The position numbers and the translations under genes are program-made. Under the pieces are notes generated by a model. The model did not search any database and had not been told where the DNA came from. It worked only from the letters and a program-made list of their open reading frames with translations. From NCBI RefSeq assembly GCF_000429325.1, contig NZ_KE386886.1, positions 81,653 to 145,652 of the forward strand: a stretch of DNA of 64,000 bases, read 5' to 3'. The DNA comes from Fundidesulfovibrio putealis DSM 16056 (GTDB taxonomy: Bacteria; Desulfobacterota; Desulfovibrionia; Desulfovibrionales; Desulfovibrionaceae). Shown one piece after another: positions 1-9,508 of this stretch; the stretch's first letter is position 1; each line of letters starts with the position of its first letter.

Positions 1-157
1 GACGCTCGTGCACGACGTGCGCGGGAAGGTCGGCGGGCACGTCCGGCCCGCCCGTGACGAACACCACCCGGTTTGGGGCCAGGGCGCGCACGATGGCCAG
101 GGAGCGCATGTAATGGCCCAGGCCCAGCACGTGCTGGCAGTAGAAGACGATGGTCAT
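1..157 (-). CDS. MurG-like (GT28-type) glycosyltransferase, N-terminal fragment
   Basis: Only the first 52 codons lie in the window; the gene runs off the left edge. The visible N-terminus is a beta strand followed by GLGHYMRSLAIVRAL, the glycine-rich first loop and helix of GT28/MurG-like GT-B transferases. Nearly the same motif (GLGHIRRTMAIASHL) begins the complete protein at 3297-4493, so the two are probably paralogues acting in one pathway. The ATG is at 157 on the complement. The sugar donor and acceptor cannot be read from this fragment. It is separated from the next minus-strand gene by about 160 bp, so it may form a separate unit. Confidence 0.7.
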   Translation of the reverse strand, partial: MTIVFYCQHVLGLGHYMRSLAIVRALAPNRVVFVTGGPDVPADLPAHVVHER

Positions 158-225
158 CGGGGGATACTCCGGTGGGCGTAAGTCGTGTCGCATGCCGAAG
201 TGTGCAATAGCATGAAAACGTCCCG

Positions 226-249
226 CAAAACCAGAGCAAAATGGTTTTG
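226..249. terminator. A/T-rich stem-loop between minus-strand genes
   Basis: CAAAACCA at 226-233 is the exact reverse complement of TGGTTTTG at 242-249, with an 8-nt loop. It lies between the stop of the phosphatase gene (321) and the start of the gene at 157, where a terminator would be expected. There is no clear U-tract on either strand, so the call is weak. Nothing else is seen in 158-320. Confidence 0.3.
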
Positions 250-320
250 ATTACTCGGTCGCCCGGAGCGCCGGATTGGGCCAGGAGAGCGCACAGCAGG
301 AGCGCAGGACGAACGCGCGG

Positions 321-911
321 TCACAGGGTCTGGTTCCAGGCTTCGATCCGCAGGCAGCCGTCTCGTGCGCGCAGGACATGCAGGGCGCGCGGCGCCAGGA
401 TTTTGGGCTCGCAGGGCAGGTAGTCGCGCCCTTTGAGGGCGTAGAGCACCGCGCGCAGAACGCCCTCGTGGGTCACGACCAGCACGGACTCCCCGACGTG
501 GCGCGCGGCTATGTCCATCAGGCAGTTCCAGGCGCGCTCCAGCACGGCCCTGCGGTCCTCGCCGCCGGGAGGGGTGAAGGCCCAGCCCAGGGCCTCCTGC
601 GGTGCCAGGAGTCCCTGTTCGCGGAGATCGGCCACGGTGCGCCCGGTCCACTCTCCGAAGGCCTGCTCGCGAAGATCCGGCAGGGGCACGGGACCTAGCC
701 CCAGCGGATCGCCCACAATGCGCGCTGTGTGCATGGCCCGTCCCAGCGGGCTTGAATACAGTGCGGAAAAATTGAACGGAGCAAGCGTCCCGGCCCAGGA
801 GCGCGCCGCTTCCAACCCGTCTGGCGTCAGCGGCGAATCCTCATGCCCCTGGATGCGCCCGGCGGCGTTCCACTCGGTGCGGGCGTGCCGGATGAGCGCC
901 AGGAGCGTCAC
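321..911 (-). CDS. Histidine phosphatase family protein (phosphoglycerate mutase-like)
   Basis: A 196-residue protein of usual length for a stand-alone histidine phosphatase. The catalytic motif near the N-terminus reads RHARTEW (R8-H9), where the family usually has RHG, so the third residue is a mild variant. SPLGRAMHTARI supplies the second arginine region, and VTHEGVLRA near residue 142 carries the second catalytic histidine. It should remove phosphate from a small phosphorylated metabolite in the cytoplasm; the substrate is unknown. The GTG start at 911 overlaps the TGA of the upstream glycosyltransferase (GTGA), giving tight translational coupling. This suggests it dephosphorylates an intermediate of the same glycan pathway. 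Confidence 0.8.
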   Translation of the reverse strand: MTLLALIRHARTEWNAAGRIQGHEDSPLTPDGLEAARSWAGTLAPFNFSALYSSPLGRAMHTARIVGDPLGLGPVPLPDLREQAFGEWTGRTVADLREQGLLAPQEALGWAFTPPGGEDRRAVLERAWNCLMDIAARHVGESVLVVTHEGVLRAVLYALKGRDYLPCEPKILAPRALHVLRARDGCLRIEAWNQTL

Positions 912-2014
912 GCGTGAGCCCCGGCCAGACGCCTCAGATGCAGGTCCACCTGCATGAAGTTGACCGCTGCGTCGTGGCGGGCGCGCACGTTCTGCATGGC
1001 CGCGCGGCCCATGGCCCTGCGCCGCTCCGGATCGTCCAGAAGGGAGACCACGGCGGCGCGGTAGGCGCTCACGTCCAGGAACGGGGTCAGGATGCCGGTT
1101 TCGCCCTGGCGCATCACTTCGGGGATGCCGCCGTTGTCGAAGGCGACGACGGGCAACCCGGCTGCCTGGGCCTCCAGGTAGACCATGCCCAGGCTCTCGC
1201 GGATGCCGGGGAAGGCGAACAGGTCGGCTGCGGAGTACACCTCGAAGAGCTTCTCGCGCGGCACCTGCCCCAGGAAGCGGCAGCGCCCGGGCAGGTCCTC
1301 CCGCGCGAGTTTTTCCAGTTCCTGGCGGGTTTCGCCGTCGCCAGCCAGCACCAGCTCGAAATCGCGCCGCAACCCGGACAGGCTGGCCAGCAGGAAGCGC
1401 AGCCCCTGGGTCTTCACGTCGTCGCGGAACATGGCCACGGACAGCACCACGGGGCGATCCCCCACGCCCCACTCGGCCCGCAGGCGCGCCCTGGCCTGCG
1501 CGTTAAAAGCGAACGCGTCGGGATCAATGCCCGGAGGCACGTAGCACAGGCGGTCATCAGGCAGCAGACGGCGCAGGTTCTCCATGTCTTCCAGCCGGTT
1601 GGAGAAGACCATGTCGGCGGCCAGCAGGCTTCGCCGGTTCAGCTCGAACCCCAGGCGGGTGGCCAGACTCTTGCGCCTCTTGGTGGAATAGATGCCCTGG
1701 AAGATGGCGTAGGGCACGCCCAGGGTCCTGGCGGCGTAGGGGCCGATGACGTCCGGGGACTTGTAGTAGGCGTGATGGGTGAGCCACACATCCGGGCGAA
1801 CCCGCCAGCCGTGGGCGGCCCGGAAGGCCTCGAACGCAGCCACCGGCCACATGTACGGGCGAGAGGCCAGATTGCGGGCGCGAAACCGGCTGGGGATGGT
1901 TATCTCATGCCCCTGACCGCGCAGAAAGCGCGTCAGCCCGAGCGCGGTGGTCAGGTCGCCGCTGGGACGCGGGTGATCCAGGGGCTTGAACGGGGCGTAA
2001 AACGCTATTTTCAT
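908..2014 (-). CDS. Glycosyltransferase family 4 protein
   Basis: A 368-residue GT-B enzyme. The N-terminal Rossmann half opens with MKIAFYAPFKPL and a glycine-rich substrate loop. The C-terminal half has the GT4 signature ESLGMVYLEAQAAGLPVV near residues 270-290, including the E-x7-E pair that contacts the sugar nucleotide, followed by a GGIPEVM segment. It should transfer a sugar from a nucleotide-sugar to a growing surface glycan at the cytoplasmic face. Its ATG overlaps the stop of the upstream gene by 4 bp and its stop overlaps the phosphatase start, so all belong to one operon. Donor and acceptor cannot be deduced. Confidence 0.85.
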   Translation of the reverse strand: MKIAFYAPFKPLDHPRPSGDLTTALGLTRFLRGQGHEITIPSRFRARNLASRPYMWPVAAFEAFRAAHGWRVRPDVWLTHHAYYKSPDVIGPYAARTLGVPYAIFQGIYSTKRRKSLATRLGFELNRRSLLAADMVFSNRLEDMENLRRLLPDDRLCYVPPGIDPDAFAFNAQARARLRAEWGVGDRPVVLSVAMFRDDVKTQGLRFLLASLSGLRRDFELVLAGDGETRQELEKLAREDLPGRCRFLGQVPREKLFEVYSAADLFAFPGIRESLGMVYLEAQAAGLPVVAFDNGGIPEVMRQGETGILTPFLDVSAYRAAVVSLLDDPERRRAMGRAAMQNVRARHDAAVNFMQVDLHLRRLAGAHA

Positions 2015-3300
2015 GACGCTCCCGGCAGATGCTTTCGGAAAATTCCGGCCAGCTCCCGCACCAGTATGCGGTTGTCGAAGCCCTCCAGCACGCGCTGGCG
2101 GGCTGCGGGCAGCACGCGCGAACGCAGCTCCCCGTCCGTGAGCAGCCGACGGGCCGCGTCAGCCAGGGCGGCGTGGTCGCCGGGCTCCACCAGCAGGCCG
2201 TGCTCCCCGCTCACGATGAGCTCCGGGATGGCCGACACCGCCGTGGACGCCACGGGGACGCCCATGGCCATGGCCTCCACCAGCACGTTGGGGATGCCGT
2301 CGCGGTCGCCGTTGGGACTCACCTCGCAACCGAGCAGAAAGAGGTCCGCCCTGTGCAGCCGCGCAAGCACCGCCTCGTGGGGCCGGGTTCCCAGCCACTC
2401 GATGCGCTCGGCGATGCCCAGGTCGCGGGCCAGGGCCTCAAGGCTTGCGCGCTCCTCGCCCGAACCGATGAGTATGTGCCTGAACTCCACGCCCTGAGCG
2501 GCCAGGGCGGCCAGGGCGCGAAACACCGTGGGCAGGCCCTTCTTGGGGGTCAGGCGGGCCACGGTGAGGATCTCGTATGGGGGCTGCGCCTTCAGCCGAA
2601 GCTCCCCCGGCTCGAACAGGGTCAGGTCGATGCCGTGGTACACCCGGTGGATAGGAGTCCCGCTGTCATTCAGGGCGTCCAGGTAGGTCTTGTTGTAGCC
2701 GGTGCAGGTGGCCACGAAGCGGGCCTTGCGGATCTTCCCGGCGAGGCTCGCCTTCTCCTGGGTGTAGATGTCCTTGGCGTGGGCCGTGAAGCTGAAGGGC
2801 AGCCCGGTGAGCGCCGAGGTGAACACCGCCACGGAGGTCGGCGAGTGAGCGAAGTGGGCGTGCAGGTGCGTGACTCCGGAACCGGGCAGCACCCTGGCCG
2901 CCAGATATCCGGCCTGGAGCAGGTGCTTGGCCGTGGCGGCCTTTCGCGTGCGGGCCAGTCTCTTGAGCATCAGGCCCAGGCCCTTCAAGTAGCGTCCGGG
3001 CTGCGCGGCAAGGCAGGCAAGGTTGGCAGAGACAAAGCGCCACACGTTGCCCGCGATGGTTTCGGGCATGTAGTCCACGCGGGCTTTTATGCGCTTGACC
3101 GACTCGTGGCTGAAGTTTTCGCGGGGGTGGCGCATGGAGAGGATGTGCACCGTGAGGCCGTTCTGCTCCAGGAGGGCTATCTCGTTGGAGATGAAGGTCT
3201 CGGAGATGCGGGGGTAGCCTTTGAGGATCATTCCGATAACAGGGCCCGAGACAGGTCCCGATGCGCCCCTGGTCACTGCGGCGAAGGACGTATTGCTCAC
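2011..3300 (-). CDS. Glycosyltransferase family 4 protein, WcaL/AmsK-like
   Basis: A 429-residue GT4 enzyme. The KGYPRISETFISNEI segment near residue 30 and HLHAHFAHSPTSVA near 145 are typical of the colanic-acid WcaL/AmsK-like branch of GT4. The C-terminal nucleotide-binding motif is GIPNVLVEAMAMGVPVAS at about 335-355, with the paired glutamates. The first 20 residues before the conserved core are low-complexity, so an internal start such as the later ATG in the VIGMILKGYP segment is possible. It is the second gene of a four-gene coupled operon (4-bp ATGA overlaps on both sides) and probably adds one sugar of the same oligosaccharide. Confidence 0.85.
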   Translation of the reverse strand: MSNTSFAAVTRGASGPVSGPVIGMILKGYPRISETFISNEIALLEQNGLTVHILSMRHPRENFSHESVKRIKARVDYMPETIAGNVWRFVSANLACLAAQPGRYLKGLGLMLKRLARTRKAATAKHLLQAGYLAARVLPGSGVTHLHAHFAHSPTSVAVFTSALTGLPFSFTAHAKDIYTQEKASLAGKIRKARFVATCTGYNKTYLDALNDSGTPIHRVYHGIDLTLFEPGELRLKAQPPYEILTVARLTPKKGLPTVFRALAALAAQGVEFRHILIGSGEERASLEALARDLGIAERIEWLGTRPHEAVLARLHRADLFLLGCEVSPNGDRDGIPNVLVEAMAMGVPVASTAVSAIPELIVSGEHGLLVEPGDHAALADAARRLLTDGELRSRVLPAARQRVLEGFDNRILVRELAGIFRKHLPGAS

Positions 3301-4493
3301 GAATCCTGCCCCCTGAACTCCTCAAGGCGCGCGGAGATGACCTCCAGGCCGGTGAAGCGGAAGTCCGAAATGCCGTGGCAGCAGCCGCGCGGATTGTCGA
3401 TGAGCGCGGTCACCTTCTCGCCCAGGGTCTCCGGGGAGAGCTCCGACCAGGGCAAAAACTCGATCAGCCCGTGGCTTTTGAACACTTCGGCCCGGATGCG
3501 CTGCTCCAGGCGCGGCTCCTCGCGCGGGACCACCAGCGACGGCTTGCACAGTGAAAGAATCTCGCAGGTGGTGTTGTAGCCGCCCATGGACACCACCACG
3601 TCTGCCAGGCCCATGAGGGCCTCCATGCGCCTGTGGAAGTGGTGGAAGCGCGCCTTCACCTTGTGGGCGCGGCGGTGGACCTCTTCCCGCATGGGCTTGG
3701 GCATGAACGGCCCCGACACCAGGATGGAGCGGAACGGCGGCTCTTCCATATTTTCGAGCATGGTCAGGTAGGCGTCCATCAGGGGGTAGCCGTCTCCGCC
3801 GCCGCCCGTGGTCACCAGCACCAGCCGCTCCTTCTTGGTGATGCTCTCCTCCTCGCGCATCTCGGCCATCTTGGCGCGCCGGGGCTGGGCGCGGGGGATG
3901 TAGCCGGTGAAGACCATCTTTTCGCTCACGGAGGGGGGAATGTCGTATTCGGCGATGGAGTCGTAGTAGTCGCGGTTTCCGTAGACCCAGATTTCCGAAT
4001 AGTATTTGTCCAGCACGTCGTAGATGCCCTTCTCGCGCCATTCGCGCCGGGTGGACTCGCTGTCGTCCATGATGTCGCGAAGCCCCAGGATGGTGCGGCA
4101 GTGCGGCATGCGGCGCTTGAGCCACTTGAGCGTGGGCAGAACCTCGCGCTTGAGGCCCAGCGGGGCCTTGTCCACGATGAACAGGTGCGGCTGGAAGGCC
4201 TTGGCCGTGGCCACAATGATGTTTCGCCGGATGTTCAGGGCGTGGCGCGCCGAGAGCCTGATGGACAGGGGGAGGTATTCCTCGTTGGTCTTTTTTATCA
4301 TGCCGGGGATGCGCACGAAGTCCACGCCTTCGGGGAAATCGAAACGCCCCACCAGGGGCGAGCCCGTCAGCAGCAGCACGTTCACGCCGTGGCCCCGAAG
4401 GTGGCTGGCTATGGCCATGGTTCTTCGGATATGGCCCAGGCCGTAGGTATCATGCGAATACATGAGAATATTGTAGGTGGACGCAGTGACCAT
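3297..4493 (-). CDS. MurG-like (GT28-type) glycosyltransferase family protein
   Basis: A 398-residue GT-B protein of the group often annotated as predicted glycosyltransferase. MYSHDTYGLGHIRRTMAIA at residues 12-30 forms the N-terminal acceptor/donor loop. VVSMGGYNTTCEIL at about 297-310 is the C-terminal UDP-sugar binding signature of GT28 enzymes, followed by KPSLVVPREEPRLEQ. No membrane segments are evident. It is the first gene of the minus-strand operon, 116 bp from the divergent HDOD gene, so that gap should contain its promoter. It is a probable paralogue of the fragment at 1-157. The substrate is unknown. Confidence 0.8.
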   Translation of the reverse strand: MVTASTYNILMYSHDTYGLGHIRRTMAIASHLRGHGVNVLLLTGSPLVGRFDFPEGVDFVRIPGMIKKTNEEYLPLSIRLSARHALNIRRNIIVATAKAFQPHLFIVDKAPLGLKREVLPTLKWLKRRMPHCRTILGLRDIMDDSESTRREWREKGIYDVLDKYYSEIWVYGNRDYYDSIAEYDIPPSVSEKMVFTGYIPRAQPRRAKMAEMREEESITKKERLVLVTTGGGGDGYPLMDAYLTMLENMEEPPFRSILVSGPFMPKPMREEVHRRAHKVKARFHHFHRRMEALMGLADVVVSMGGYNTTCEILSLCKPSLVVPREEPRLEQRIRAEVFKSHGLIEFLPWSELSPETLGEKVTALIDNPRGCCHGISDFRFTGLEVISARLEEFRGQDS

Positions 4494-4609
4494 GGCCCGA
4501 GACCTACCTCATTTTCGCACAGGTGGAAATCCCCTGCTTGCCATGGGGCTTAGGCTCGGGTACGTGTCAGGGAGCACGGACAAAGAGGCGTCGTCAGACC
4601 AGGAGGGGT

Positions 4610-5878
4610 ATGGGCACGGTCTACATCGAAGACCTGCGGCCCGGCATGGTGTTGTCCGCCGATGTACGCAGCCGACAGGGCAGGCTTCTCTTCTCGGAGG
4701 GCCTTGCCCTTGATGAACTCTCCATCCAGACGTTGAAGTTCTGGGGGGTGACGGAGACCCTTGTGCTCGGGCACGACCAGGAGTCGCTCGACCGCGAGCG
4801 CATCAAGGCCCTGGACCCCGCCGTTGCCCGCCAGGCATGGGAGGAAGCCAACCTCCGCATGAAGCTTTGCGACCCCACCCACCCCACCGTACGGGAGCTC
4901 AAGCGGGTCAGCTTCATCAACCTCATCCAGAACGGCCTGCCCGCGCCGCGCCGCCACACCCCGGAAGAGCCCGCGCACGAACCGCGCAAGCGCCCCGACC
5001 TGTCTCGCCTGGCCAGCTCCACCATCAAGCTCGCCGCCCTGCCGGGCATCGTTACCCAGGCCCTCGAGGCCCTGTCCAATCCCAACGTCTCCTACAGTTA
5101 CGTGGCCGAAATTATCGGCAAGGACACGGCCCTCTCGGCCAAGCTCCTCAAGCTGGTGAATTCCGCCCTCTACGCCTTCCCCGAGTCCGTGGACACCATC
5201 TCCAGGGCCGTCACCGTGGTGGGGGCCAACCGGCTGACCAGCCTGGCCCTTGGCGTGTCGCTCATCAATATTTTCGACTCCATCCCCCGCGAAGTGCTGG
5301 ACATGCGTTCCTTCTGGAAGCATAGCCTGGCCTGCGGCGTGCTGGCGCGGCTGCTGGCCGTCACGGCGGGGCATCCCAACGTGGAGCGCTGCTTCGTGGC
5401 GGGCCTTCTGCACGACCTGGGGCGGCTGGTGATGCTCAAAAACCACACCGCCCACGTGGCTCAGGCCGTGGCGCTGTCCCGGCGCGAGGAGATCCCCCTG
5501 CATCAGGCCGAGCGCGAGCTCTGGGGCTTCGACCACGCCGAACTTGCCGGCAAGCTCCTCACCGTATGGAAATTCCCCGCATCCCTGGAGCGGGCCGTTG
5601 CCGAGCACCACGCCCCTGGCGACCGCGCCATCCACCAGGACGCCGCCCTGGTGCACGTGGCCGACATCATGGCCCACGCCATGGCCCTTGGCCAGAGCGG
5701 CTCCGCCCTGGCGCCGCCCCTGTCCGGCGCGGCCTGGGACAGCCTGAACATTCCCCGAAGCGCCCTGGGCGCGGCAGCGGCGCAGGGTGAACGCCAGATC
5801 GACGACATCGGACACATCCTGCTCGCGGGCAACGGCAACGGCAATGGCAATGATAAAGAAAACGACAAAGCCGTCTAA
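4610..5878 (+). CDS. HDOD domain-containing signalling protein
   Basis: A 422-residue cytoplasmic protein. The first ~55 residues (VYIEDLRPGMVLSADV) resemble the small N-terminal module that precedes HD-type domains. The HDOD core starts with AALPGIVTQALEAL, continues through KLLKLVNSALY, and ends with GLLHDLGRLVM and an HHAP motif. HDOD domains are non-canonical HD folds, usually regulatory rather than phosphodiesterase enzymes. The ATG at 4610 follows AGGAGG (4601-4606); an in-frame ATG further upstream lacks such a site. The C-terminus is a short GNGNGNGN tract encoded by tandem AACGGC-like repeats. It is followed by, and probably overlaps, a GGDEF gene, suggesting a coupled c-di-GMP or stress module. 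Confidence 0.85.
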   Translation: MGTVYIEDLRPGMVLSADVRSRQGRLLFSEGLALDELSIQTLKFWGVTETLVLGHDQESLDRERIKALDPAVARQAWEEANLRMKLCDPTHPTVRELKRVSFINLIQNGLPAPRRHTPEEPAHEPRKRPDLSRLASSTIKLAALPGIVTQALEALSNPNVSYSYVAEIIGKDTALSAKLLKLVNSALYAFPESVDTISRAVTVVGANRLTSLALGVSLINIFDSIPREVLDMRSFWKHSLACGVLARLLAVTAGHPNVERCFVAGLLHDLGRLVMLKNHTAHVAQAVALSRREEIPLHQAERELWGFDHAELAGKLLTVWKFPASLERAVAEHHAPGDRAIHQDAALVHVADIMAHAMALGQSGSALAPPLSGAAWDSLNIPRSALGAAAAQGERQIDDIGHILLAGNGNGNGNDKENDKAV

Positions 5879-7862
5879 GCCGTCGCCTCCCATGGGACGT
5901 CTGGCCATCCTGGAGGAGGCCCACCGCCAGACGCTGGACGCGCTGGAGCTGGCCGCCACCATGGGCATTCCCCAGGGAGTGAAGCCGCTTGGCACCGTGG
6001 TCCAGATCCTGGAGGAGACCGCCGGACGGCTGCGCAAGCTCCTCAAGTTCAAGGCGCTGGCCTTCTTCCTGGTGCGCGAGCCCGGCGGCGAGCTGTACCT
6101 TGCCCGCTGCCATCCGCCCGGCAAGGCCCGCGACATGCAGGAGGAGATGCGCATCCTGACCGAGAGCGGCTCCGCCGCCTGGGCCCTGGAACGCAAACGC
6201 CCGGTGTTCACCTCCTCCGGCGTGTCCGACGGCCAGCTCCTGCTGCACTCCCTGACGACGGCCTCGCGCATCCGGGGCATGTTCCTGGGCCGTCTCGGCC
6301 AGGACATCAAAACGATTTCCGACGCGTCCCTGAGCCTTCTGACCATCGTGCTGCGCGGCGGGGCCTCCCTGCTGGAGGGCCTGGAGCTCTACGGGCTTTT
6401 GCGCCAGGCCAACTCCGAGCTGAAAGCCAAGGTGCGCGACCTCGAGGACTCCCAGCGTTCGCTCAAGCGCGAGATCGAGCACCGCCGCAAGGTCGAGGAG
6501 CAGCTCAAGCACATGGCCCTGCACGACCCGCTCACGGGGCTGCCCAACCGCACCCTCATGCGCGACCGCATCCAGCAGGCCATCCGCCGCTCCCAGCGCC
6601 ACAACTCCGCCGCCTACGCCGTGGCCTACATGGACTTAGACAAGTTCAAGCTGGTCAACGACACCATGGGCCACGCAGTGGGCGACAAGCTGCTCATCCA
6701 GGTGGGCGAGCGCATCGTGGCCTCAGTCAGGCAGCTGGACACCGTGGCCCGTTTCGGCGGCGACGAATTCGTGATCTTCCTGGAGGAGCTCACCTTCCCC
6801 GGCGAGGCGGTGCGCGTCATGAAGCGGGTGCGCCAGGCCCTGGCGGAACCCTTCGAGATCGACGGCAACACCATCCGCATCACCGGCAGCTTCGGCCTGG
6901 TGTTCGGCCCAGTGCGCCTCCTCAACCCCGACAGCCTGATAAAGAACGCCGACACGGCCATGCACATGGCCAAGGAGGCGGGACGAAACCGCATCAAGGT
7001 CTTCACCATGAAGATGCGCGGGCTGGCCAAGATGACCGCAGGGCTGGCCACGGAGCTTCGCCGCGCCGTGAATGCCGGTCGTACGGACGTGCTGTTCTCG
7101 CCCACGCTGTCCACCACGGACCTGCGGCTCTGCGGGTTCGAGGCCGTGCCCTGCTGGCAGACCAAGGACAAGCGTGTGTTGCGCGGCGAGGAGCTCATGG
7201 ATGTGGCCGAAAAGGCTGGCGTCGCCTGGGAGCTCTGGCGGCGGACCATCGAGAAGGCCCTGGTGCTTCTGCACGGCTGGCGGACGGAGAACGAAGCGTT
7301 CACGCGCCTTCTGGTGACGCTGCGGCTGGGACGCACCCAACTGCCGGAGACAGGCCTGGCGGACGCCGTGTGCGCCGCCCTGAAGACGGCCGAGCTGCCC
7401 GGCTCGGCCCTGCACCTGGAGATTCCCGAGGACACCCTGGCCGTGGGCGGGGAATCGCTCATAGAGCAGATCGCGGACCTCAAGGACTGCGGCGTCCGGC
7501 TGTGCGTGGGGGATTTCGGGGAACGGTTCTTCAGCTTCCAGGGCGGGCGGGGTTCAATTCTGGACAGCCTGTCCATGCAATCGCCAAAGTCGACGCGCCG
7601 GGGCGGGGATGCCCTGCAACCGGCGCTGGATTCGCTCAAGTTCCTGGCCAAGGCCCTGGACCTGCCCGCCGTCGAGGGCGGGGAACGCTCGGACAACGCC
7701 GAACTGCTCTCGACGCTTACCTGCCTGGGGCTTCAGCGCGACAGCCTGTCGCGCCCCGTTTCCGCCGAAGAGGTGGTGCAGCTGGTCATGCAGACGCAGC
7801 AGTGCTCCACCGGGTCGCCCGACGAGACAAAGCCTTCCGGCCCCGCTCAGACCACGGACTGA
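5850..7862 (+). CDS. GGDEF diguanylate cyclase with degenerate EAL domain
   Basis: About 670 residues: an N-terminal GAF-like sensor region, a coiled coil near 185-215 (LRQANSELKAKVRDLE), a GGDEF domain and an EAL-like domain. The GGDEF active site is RFGGDEF with G303, and an RQLD product-inhibition I-site sits five residues earlier (R294-D297), so cyclase activity with feedback is expected. The EAL domain is eroded: the EAL motif reads EAV (431-433), the LEITE-like motif reads LEIPED, and the DDFG motif reads GDFGER, so phosphodiesterase activity is unlikely. The start is uncertain: ATG at 5844, 5850 or 5892, none with a clear ribosome-binding site, implying coupling to the HDOD gene. Confidence 0.85.
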   Translation: MIKKTTKPSKPSPPMGRLAILEEAHRQTLDALELAATMGIPQGVKPLGTVVQILEETAGRLRKLLKFKALAFFLVREPGGELYLARCHPPGKARDMQEEMRILTESGSAAWALERKRPVFTSSGVSDGQLLLHSLTTASRIRGMFLGRLGQDIKTISDASLSLLTIVLRGGASLLEGLELYGLLRQANSELKAKVRDLEDSQRSLKREIEHRRKVEEQLKHMALHDPLTGLPNRTLMRDRIQQAIRRSQRHNSAAYAVAYMDLDKFKLVNDTMGHAVGDKLLIQVGERIVASVRQLDTVARFGGDEFVIFLEELTFPGEAVRVMKRVRQALAEPFEIDGNTIRITGSFGLVFGPVRLLNPDSLIKNADTAMHMAKEAGRNRIKVFTMKMRGLAKMTAGLATELRRAVNAGRTDVLFSPTLSTTDLRLCGFEAVPCWQTKDKRVLRGEELMDVAEKAGVAWELWRRTIEKALVLLHGWRTENEAFTRLLVTLRLGRTQLPETGLADAVCAALKTAELPGSALHLEIPEDTLAVGGESLIEQIADLKDCGVRLCVGDFGERFFSFQGGRGSILDSLSMQSPKSTRRGGDALQPALDSLKFLAKALDLPAVEGGERSDNAELLSTLTCLGLQRDSLSRPVSAEEVVQLVMQTQQCSTGSPDETKPSGPAQTTD

Positions 7863-7868
7863 TTCACG

Positions 7869-9473
7869 CTAGGCAGGGGGAACGTCCATCCCCAACTGAC
7901 GATATTCATTCAACTTGTTGCGCAGGGTGCGCACCGAGATTCCCAGCAGTTGCGCGGCCTGGGTGCGGTTGCCCGAGGTCTGGTCCAGGCTGAGAAGTAT
8001 CATCTGGCGCTCCAGCACCTCCAGGGGCACCACGCCCTGGGGCATCACGGCCAGTGCGTCGCCCGCCTCGGCTTCCAGCGGCGCCTCGCTCACAGAAGTG
8101 ATCAGCTCCATGGACACGCTCGGCTCTTCCGCCATGGGGAACTCCTCCCCCTCCAGCAGAAAGTGCGACTTCATGATGGGGCCTGGGCCGGCCAGCAGCA
8201 CGGCGCGCTCCATCAGGTTCTGCAACTCGCGCACGTTGCCGGGCCAGTCGTAGGACAAGAGCCAGTCGCGCGCCTCCACCGAGAAGGCCAGGTTGCCAAG
8301 CCCGTAGGCCTTGCGGAATTTCTCCACGAAAAAGGACGCCAGGGACAAGATGTCGTTGCCGCGCTCGCGAAGCGCCGGAAGCTTCAGCGGGATCACGTTC
8401 AGGCGGTAGTAGAGGTCCTGGCGGAACTTGGCCTCCTCCACGTACTGCTCCAGGCGGCGGTTGGTGGTGGCCAGCACGCGCACGTCCACCTTCACGGTCT
8501 CGGTGCCGCCCACGCGGTCGAACTCGCCCTCCTGCAACACGCGCAGGAGCTTGGCCTGGAGCCCCAGGTCCATCTCGGAAATTTCGTCCAGCAGGATGGT
8601 GCCGCCGCTGGCCAGCTCGAACTTGCCGAGCTTTCGGGCTATGGCCCCGGTGAAGGCCCCGCGCTCATGGCCGAAGAGTTCGCTCTCCAGCAGGTGTTCG
8701 GGCAGGGCGGCGCAGTTGAGCGCCACGAAGGGCTTGGCCGCCCGGTCGGAGTGGGCGTGCAGGAAGCGGGCGAACATCTCCTTGCCGGTGCCGGACTCGC
8801 CGGAGATGAGCACAGTTGCCTTGGACTTGGCCACCTGCCGGGCCAGTGTCAGCACGCGAAGCACCGCAGGGTGGCCGCCGATGATGGCGAAGCGCTCGCC
8901 GGTCACGCCCGGAGACGCGCCGCCGTGCACGACAGTTCCGGCACGCTGGGGCGTTGCGGCGGGTTTGGACGCGGGAACGACCTGACCCTGCTGTCCCTGC
9001 TGCACTTGGGCGGCCAGGGCCTGGGAGGCCAGGATCGCGTCTGCGGGAGTGGCGTCGTGGCTGCTCGCGTCCGGCTGGGCCTGGGGGCCTGACTGCGTGT
9101 CGCTCTCATCGCCAGAGTCGTCCGAAGGCAGCACGGCCTGGACCTTCTCCCACACCAGCGGCTCCAGCCAGTAGTCGCGCGCGCCCTGCTCCAGGAAGGC
9201 CTGGGCCTCCTGGGCGGAGCCGCGCTCGGTGAACACCACGATGGGGGGGAAGTCGCCGGACTCGCGGGCTGCGGCCAGCAGGTTCACGGCCTGATAGGTG
9301 CCGCCGATCTTGGCTTGGGTGAAGATCATGCACGGCCTGGACTTCTTGAGGTAGGCGAGCGCCCCGGCCAGGCTGTCCGCAATGCCGGCTTCCACGCCCG
9401 CTTCCCTGAACTTGGGAAACAGGGCGGTGATGGTGTGGGCTTGGGCCACGAAGAGGATCGACTTTTGCGGCAT
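7869..9473 (-). CDS. Sigma-54-dependent transcriptional activator with pseudo-receiver domain
   Basis: A 534-residue NtrC-type protein. Residues 1-115 have the receiver fold pattern but lack the N-terminal acidic pair (ILFVAQAH). The phospho-acceptor Asp position appears to be Gln ([10 protein letters not shown]), and the final lysine is Glu (YWLEPL), so phosphorylation is unlikely. A linker rich in Gln and Ala follows. The AAA+ domain is complete: Walker A GESGTGKE near 224 and the sigma-54 contact loop GAFTGA near 272. The C-terminus has a Fis-type helix-turn-helix ([20 protein letters not shown]). It converges on the GGDEF gene with a 6-bp gap. Its targets are unknown. Confidence 0.9.
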   Translation of the reverse strand: MPQKSILFVAQAHTITALFPKFREAGVEAGIADSLAGALAYLKKSRPCMIFTQAKIGGTYQAVNLLAAARESGDFPPIVVFTERGSAQEAQAFLEQGARDYWLEPLVWEKVQAVLPSDDSGDESDTQSGPQAQPDASSHDATPADAILASQALAAQVQQGQQGQVVPASKPAATPQRAGTVVHGGASPGVTGERFAIIGGHPAVLRVLTLARQVAKSKATVLISGESGTGKEMFARFLHAHSDRAAKPFVALNCAALPEHLLESELFGHERGAFTGAIARKLGKFELASGGTILLDEISEMDLGLQAKLLRVLQEGEFDRVGGTETVKVDVRVLATTNRRLEQYVEEAKFRQDLYYRLNVIPLKLPALRERGNDILSLASFFVEKFRKAYGLGNLAFSVEARDWLLSYDWPGNVRELQNLMERAVLLAGPGPIMKSHFLLEGEEFPMAEEPSVSMELITSVSEAPLEAEAGDALAVMPQGVVPLEVLERQMILLSLDQTSGNRTQAAQLLGISVRTLRNKLNEYRQLGMDVPPA

Positions 9474-9508
9474 GAAATGCCTCTTATCCGCAAGTCAAAA
9501 GCATTTCA
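9473..9508. promoter_or_regulatory. Inverted repeat over the start of the sigma-54 activator gene
   Basis: TGAAATGC at 9473-9480 and GCATTTCA at 9501-9508 are exact inverted repeats separated by 20 bp, touching the ATG of the activator. It could be an operator for autoregulation or a 5' leader hairpin. No consensus -24/-12 promoter was found in the 9474-9655 gap. Confidence 0.3.
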
